Assembly: GCA_905207485.1 (NCBI GenBank)
Contig: CAJLLL010000043.1
Location: 1 to 16,747, forward strand
Source of the DNA: an uncultured Phascolarctobacterium sp.
GTDB lineage: Bacteria; Bacillota; Negativicutes; Acidaminococcales; Acidaminococcaceae
Length of the DNA: 16,747 nucleotides
Direction of reading: 5' to 3'
In this document: positions 13,627 through 16,747 of the stretch, one piece after another
How the letters are laid out: each line of letters opens with the position of its first letter
Position numbering within the stretch: position 1 is the first letter of the stretch
Notes under the pieces: generated by a model
Told to the model about the DNA's origin: nothing
Seen by the model: the letters and a program-made list of their open reading frames with translations, nothing else
Database searches by the model: none
Made by a program: the position numbers and the translations under genes

Positions 13627-13659
13627 GTGCCGCATGGGACAGCCAGGCCTGTGCGGCAC
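13627..13659 (+). repeat. Hairpin in the glmS leader, 5' of the ribozyme
   Basis: GTGCCGCA (13627-13634) and TGCGGCAC (13652-13659) form a perfect 8-bp stem with a 17-base loop. It lies on the short fragment that ribozyme cleavage would release. Its arms share sequence with ribozyme helix P1 (GTGCCGC at 13685-13691, GCGGCA at 13695-13700), so they can also pair with P1. Confidence 0.65.
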
Positions 13660-13678
13660 AAAATGTATGCAGCAGTAA

Positions 13679-13807
13679 GCGCAAGTGCCGCTAAGCGGCA
13701 GACGAGGCGGAGGTTTATCGAAAAGTCAGCGGGTGCCTCCCGGCCGGCTGCGGGCCGAAAGCAGAATGACAAATCCTCATGGCAACATGGGGGACAAAAC
13801 ATCTGCG
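13679..13807 (+). ncRNA. glmS self-cleaving ribozyme
   Basis: The leader of glmS carries the conserved ribozyme core: GACGAGG (13701-13707), GGAGGTTTATCGAA (from 13709), then GCGGGTGCCTCCCGG (about 13729-13743). Cleavage is expected between A13678 and G13679 (A|GCGC). P1 is TGCCGC-TAA-GCGGCA (13686-13700), P3 is CGGCC / GGCCG around 13741-13757, and the 3' domain closes with GCAGA (13761-13765) on TCTGC (13802-13806) around a CCTCATG-GCAA-CATGGGG hairpin. The class uses glucosamine-6-phosphate as a cofactor for cleavage, which destabilises the glmS mRNA and so limits GlmS output. All parts I know of are present, so it should be active. The 3' edge is approximate. Confidence 0.93.
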
Positions 13808-13843
13808 GCAGAACTGGCAAATAACCTTTAGGAGGATTTTAAT

Positions 13844-15673
13844 ATGTGTGGTATTGTTGGTTACGTTGGCAATGCGCAGGCAGCTCCCTTTTTGCTGGAC
13901 GGAATGAGCAAGCTGGAATACCGCGGCTATGATTCCGCCGGTATTGCGGTTTATGAAAAGGGCGGTATCCGCGTGGAAAAATGCGTGGGACGCCTTGACG
14001 CACTGCGCCACAAACTGGAAGGCAAAATGCCGGATGGCTGCATGGGTATCGGCCATACGCGCTGGGCAACGCACGGGCGTCCGTCCGACCGCAACTCCCA
14101 TCCGCATACGGATGAAAGCGGCGATTTTGTTGTTGTGCACAACGGCATTATCGAAAACTATTTAATGTTAAAAGAGCAGCTTATTGCCAAAGGTCAGAAA
14201 TTTGCTTCCGATACCGATACGGAAATCGTAGCACATCTTTTTGCCGAATTTTATGACGGCGATATGGAAGAAGCTGTTAAAAAAGTTTTAAAAGCAATTG
14301 AAGGTTCTTACAGCCTGGTATTTATGTGCAAGGCAGAACCGGATAAACTTATCTGCACCAAAAAAGACAACCCGCTTATTATAGGTCTGGGCGAAGGCGA
14401 AAACTTTATCGCTTCCGATATTCCGGCAATTATTGCCAAAACACGCCGCACTTATATTATGAGCGACGGTGAAATTGCCACTGTTACCAAAGAAGGCGTT
14501 TGGGTGCAGGATATTAACGGCACGCCTATTACCAAAAAAGTTTTTGAAGTTAACTGGAATGCCGAAGCTGCCGAAAAAGGCGGATTTGAGCATTTTATGC
14601 TGAAAGAAATTTACGAACAGCCGAAAGCCATTAAAGACACCATGCGCGGCCGTCTTTCCGAAAATGGCAACGAAATTAACTTTGCTGAACTGGGCTGGAC
14701 TCCGGAAGATTTTACCGGCATCAGCAAAATCTTTATCGTGGCATGCGGCACTGCTTACCATGCAGGCATTGTAGGCAAATATTATCTTGAGAATCTGGCG
14801 CGCATCCCAGTTGAAGTGGATATCGCCAGTGAATTCCGTTACCGTAATCCGCTTGTTGATGCCAACTGCCTGACTATTGTTATCAGCCAGAGCGGTGAAA
14901 CCATTGATACCCTGGCGGCTTTAAAAGAAGCCAAACGCCTTGGCAGCCGTACTTTGGCAGTTACAAACGTGGTAGGTTCTTCTATTGCGCGTGAAGCAGA
15001 CCAGGTTGTTTATACATATGCCGGTCCGGAAATTGCCGTTGCATCTACCAAAGCATATACCACTCAGCTTCTGGTTATGCTGATGCTTGCCGTTTATGTT
15101 GGCCGCCTGCGCGGAACGCTTGCAGACGACAAAGCTGCTGAACTGGCAAACGGTTTGCACAAAATTCCTGAACAGCTTCACGATATGCTGGAAAACGTTG
15201 ACCAGATTAAAGTGTTTGCACGCAACTACGGAAGCTGCCTTGACGCTTTCTTCCTCGGCCGCAGCCTTGATTACGCAGTTGCGCTGGAAGGTGCGCTGAA
15301 ACTTAAGGAAATCAGCTATATCCATGCGGAAGCTTATGCAGCAGGCGAACTTAAACACGGCACGCTGGCATTGATTGTTGAAGGCGTACCGGTAATTGTG
15401 CTGGCAACCCAGGAAGATGTTTACGATAAAACCGTAAGCAACTTGCAGGAAGTAAAAGCACGTGAAGCAATGGTTATTGCTATTGCGCTTGAAGGCGATG
15501 ACAGCATTGGCAAATACGCCGACCATGTAATTTACATTCCGCGTGCAGGCAAGTTCCTGGCACCGCTGCTGGCCGTACTGCCTTTGCAGCTTTTGGCTTA
15601 TTATGCAGCGCTTACCAGAGGCTGCGACGTGGACAAACCGCGTAACCTTGCAAAATCTGTAACTGTAGAATAA
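13844..15673 (+). CDS. glmS: Glutamine-fructose-6-phosphate aminotransferase (isomerising)
   Basis: The 609-residue enzyme makes glucosamine-6-phosphate from fructose-6-phosphate and glutamine, the entry step to amino sugars. The N-terminal glutaminase domain starts MCGIVGYVG with Cys2 as nucleophile, and has the GHTRWATHG block and a VHNGIIENY segment. Two SIS sugar-phosphate domains follow (CGTAYHAG and SQSGETIDTLAAL; then the EGALKLKEISYIHAEA region). The C-terminus ends DKPRNLAKSVTVE, as usual. Length is normal. AGGAGG lies 8 bases before the ATG. The ribozyme upstream gives product feedback, and glmM directly upstream takes the next step. Confidence 0.98.
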   Translation: MCGIVGYVGNAQAAPFLLDGMSKLEYRGYDSAGIAVYEKGGIRVEKCVGRLDALRHKLEGKMPDGCMGIGHTRWATHGRPSDRNSHPHTDESGDFVVVHNGIIENYLMLKEQLIAKGQKFASDTDTEIVAHLFAEFYDGDMEEAVKKVLKAIEGSYSLVFMCKAEPDKLICTKKDNPLIIGLGEGENFIASDIPAIIAKTRRTYIMSDGEIATVTKEGVWVQDINGTPITKKVFEVNWNAEAAEKGGFEHFMLKEIYEQPKAIKDTMRGRLSENGNEINFAELGWTPEDFTGISKIFIVACGTAYHAGIVGKYYLENLARIPVEVDIASEFRYRNPLVDANCLTIVISQSGETIDTLAALKEAKRLGSRTLAVTNVVGSSIAREADQVVYTYAGPEIAVASTKAYTTQLLVMLMLAVYVGRLRGTLADDKAAELANGLHKIPEQLHDMLENVDQIKVFARNYGSCLDAFFLGRSLDYAVALEGALKLKEISYIHAEAYAAGELKHGTLALIVEGVPVIVLATQEDVYDKTVSNLQEVKAREAMVIAIALEGDDSIGKYADHVIYIPRAGKFLAPLLAVLPLQLLAYYAALTRGCDVDKPRNLAKSVTVE

Positions 15674-15682
15674 TATACCTTG

Positions 15683-15717
15683 CAAAGCCGGATGTTAAAA
15701 GTCCGGCTTTGTTTTTT
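15683..15717 (+). terminator. Terminator after glmS
   Basis: CAAAGCCGGA (15683-15692) and TCCGGCTTTG (15702-15711) form a 10-bp stem with a 9-base loop, followed by six T. It ends 17 bases before the next start codon. Confidence 0.9.
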
Positions 15718-15733
15718 ATATGGGGGGAATAAA

Positions 15734-16375
15734 ATGGACTATAAAATTATCGACCTTGAAAAATGGGCGCGCAGGGAGTTTTTTGAGCATTATATAAACG
15801 CTGTGCCATGCACTTACAGCCTGACGGTTAAAATTGATATCAGCAATATTAAGCGCCAAAATTTAAAACTCTTTCCGGCGTTGCTGTACTGTTTAACAAA
15901 AAGCGTCAACAAATTTGAAGAATTCCGCACCGCCATGCGTAGTGACAGCGAGCTTGTGGTCTACAATGCTATGCAGCCTTGTTATACTGTCTTCCATAAG
16001 AACACTAAAACTTTTGGTAACCTTTGGACGGAGTTTGCAGAAGATTTTACTGAATTTGCAAGGCGTTATGAGTATGACATTGCATGCTATGGCAAGGTGG
16101 AAGCATTTGTGGCTAAGCCCAATGTGCCGGAAAACAGTTTTACTGTTTCCATGTTGCCGTGGGTAAGCTTTGAGGGCTTTAACATAAATGTAAGGGGCTT
16201 TGATTATTTGCTGCCGATATTTACCCTTGGCAAATGCACGGAAGCTGATGGACGTTATACCATGCCTCTGGCAGTGCAGGTACACCACGCTGTGTGTGAC
16301 GGCTACCATACAGGCTGTTTTATCAATGATTTGCAGAACGAGATTGACAGTTTGTGCCTGAAAGAAAATAAATAG
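15734..16375 (+). CDS. CatA-like chloramphenicol O-acetyltransferase family protein
   Basis: The 213-residue protein matches the type A chloramphenicol acetyltransferase family in length and along its whole course: IDLEKWARREFFEHY at the N-terminus, a TFGNLWTE block, LPWVSFEGFNIN, and the HXXXDG motif in VQVHHAVCDGYH with catalytic His185 and Asp189. Gly148 takes the place of the Ser148 of CAT-III, as I recall is also the case in staphylococcal and clostridial CatA. ATG 15734 has GGGGGG 6 bases upstream. The longer frame from 15680 runs through the glmS terminator and is not used. It has no promoter of its own that I can find and no mobile element around it. Family membership is clear; actual chloramphenicol resistance is not. 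Confidence 0.85.
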   Translation: MDYKIIDLEKWARREFFEHYINAVPCTYSLTVKIDISNIKRQNLKLFPALLYCLTKSVNKFEEFRTAMRSDSELVVYNAMQPCYTVFHKNTKTFGNLWTEFAEDFTEFARRYEYDIACYGKVEAFVAKPNVPENSFTVSMLPWVSFEGFNINVRGFDYLLPIFTLGKCTEADGRYTMPLAVQVHHAVCDGYHTGCFINDLQNEIDSLCLKENK

Positions 16376-16384
16376 CAGCATAAA

Positions 16385-16423
16385 AAACTCCCGCCTTTAA
16401 AAGACGGGAGTTTAAATTTTTTT
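16385..16423 (+). terminator. Terminator after the CatA-like gene
   Basis: AAACTCCCG (16385-16393) and CGGGAGTTT (16405-16413) form a 9-bp stem with an 11-base loop, followed by AAATTTTTTT. The T-run is interrupted by three A next to the stem. Confidence 0.8.
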
Positions 16424-16432
16424 AAAAAGGGG

Positions 16433-16461
16433 TTGCCAAAAAATCAAAGTTAGCGTATACT
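16433..16461 (+). promoter_or_regulatory. Sigma-A promoter of the SLH protein gene
   Basis: TTGCCA (16433-16438), 17 bases, TATACT (16456-16461). The -10 box is framed by an inverted repeat GTTAG-CGTATA-CTAAC (16449-16464), a possible operator. The transcript should start near 16468. Confidence 0.8.
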
Positions 16462-16467
16462 AACTAA

Positions 16468-16575
16468 GGAGTTAAATAAGCCGGAGCTATCAAACATAAA
16501 CAGAGGAAACCAGGTCACTCGCGTTGATTGTTTGATAAGCGGCAGCTCTAAAATATTTTGGAGGAGGAATCCGCA
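16468..16575 (+). promoter_or_regulatory. Folded 5' leader of the SLH protein gene
   Basis: The leader can form a long closing helix: GAGCT (16484-16488) with AGCTC (16544-16548), continued by ATCAAAC (16489-16495) with GTTTGAT (16530-16536). That gives 12 base pairs, interrupted only by a 7-base bulge AAGCGGC on the 3' side. The 34-base interior (16496-16529) has only weak pairings. The helix ends 11 bases before the GGAGGAGGA ribosome binding site (16560-16568). No terminator is present, so it may affect translation or mRNA life. I match it to no riboswitch class I know. Confidence 0.55.
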
Positions 16576-16747
16576 ATGAAAAAATCTTTAGTTCTTGCAA
16601 TGGCTATGGCCCTTGGCGTAACTGCCAGCGCTTATGCCGCAAACCCTTTTAGTGATGTGCCTGCCGGCCACTGGGCATATGACGCAGTTAACAAACTGGC
16701 AGCAGAAGGTGTAGTAGACGGTTATCCTGATGGCACCTACGGCGGCG
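16576..16747 (+). CDS. SLH-domain outer-membrane anchor protein, OmpM/Mep45 type (5' part)
   Basis: The first 57 residues are in the window. MKKSLVLAMAMALGVTASAYA is a Sec signal peptide with an AYA cleavage site after residue 21. The mature chain starts at once with an S-layer homology domain: PFSDVPAGHWAYDAVNKLA and GVVDGYPDGTYGG. In Negativicutes this layout belongs to OmpM/Mep45 proteins, whose SLH domain binds polyamine-modified peptidoglycan and whose C-terminal part is an outer-membrane beta-barrel. The barrel lies beyond the window, so it is inferred. GGAGGAGGA lies 7 bases before the ATG, and with the near-consensus promoter this suggests high expression. Confidence 0.88.
   Translation, partial: MKKSLVLAMAMALGVTASAYAANPFSDVPAGHWAYDAVNKLAAEGVVDGYPDGTYGG

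Noticed and set aside
13615..13824. Open frame of 69 codons before glmS
   Set aside because: It lies on the glmS leader and ribozyme, whose conserved RNA core explains the sequence; it has no binding site or recognisable protein.
15734..16375. An acquired chloramphenicol-resistance cassette
   Set aside because: No transposase, insertion-sequence ends or composition change surround the gene; it fits the neighbouring core genes.

Overview
The window looks like a chromosomal segment from a diderm Firmicute of the class Negativicutes, probably an Acidaminococcaceae member such as Phascolarctobacterium. The genus is an inference from the mix of genes. The main clue is the last, incomplete gene, a signal peptide followed directly by an S-layer homology domain, which is the layout of the OmpM/Mep45 outer-membrane anchor proteins of Negativicutes. 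The Firmicutes-type order cdaA-cdaR-...-glmM-glmS, a glmS ribozyme, a ZTP riboswitch and strong GGAGG ribosome binding sites fit the same placement.

Positions 1 to about 1930 are an AT-rich accessory stretch. It holds the end of a membrane-anchored ORF, a decayed ORF with an internal stop, a minus-strand mntA-hepT toxin-antitoxin pair that ends in a 44-bp perfect palindrome, a divergent orphan gene for a predicted two-helix membrane protein, and a non-coding block of stacked inverted repeats. From about 1930 the composition becomes more balanced and the genes are housekeeping genes.

Positions 1897-4535 hold a consensus promoter, a ZTP (pfl) riboswitch with a plausible terminator hairpin, the stand-alone AICAR transformylase gene it should control, and a monocistronic acyl-CoA dehydrogenase gene. 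Positions 4550-7273 hold an operon lspA-rluD-pyrR-LUD protein. A uracil permease gene (uraA) lies convergent to it, with two back-to-back terminators between. Positions 8733-13575 hold the diadenylate cyclase gene cdaA, its regulator cdaR, an FAD-dependent dehydrogenase gene and glmM. Then come glmS behind a glmS ribozyme (13679 to about 13807), a CatA-like acetyltransferase gene with no visible promoter, and the SLH protein gene behind a consensus promoter and a folded leader of about 108 nt.

Functionally, the right-hand half combines c-di-AMP signalling with amino-sugar supply for the cell wall: GlmS makes glucosamine-6-phosphate, GlmM isomerises it, and the ribozyme feeds its level back on glmS. 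The left half has a similar RNA feedback loop, in which ZTP/ZMP should switch on the enzyme that uses ZMP. Most promoters I could place have a TTGNNN box, exactly 17 bases, and a TATAAT-like box. The least understood parts are the folded SLH leader, the hairpin in front of the glmS ribozyme, the stacked repeats at 1746-1885 and the orphan membrane protein gene at 1206. I see no transposase, CRISPR array, tRNA or rRNA.
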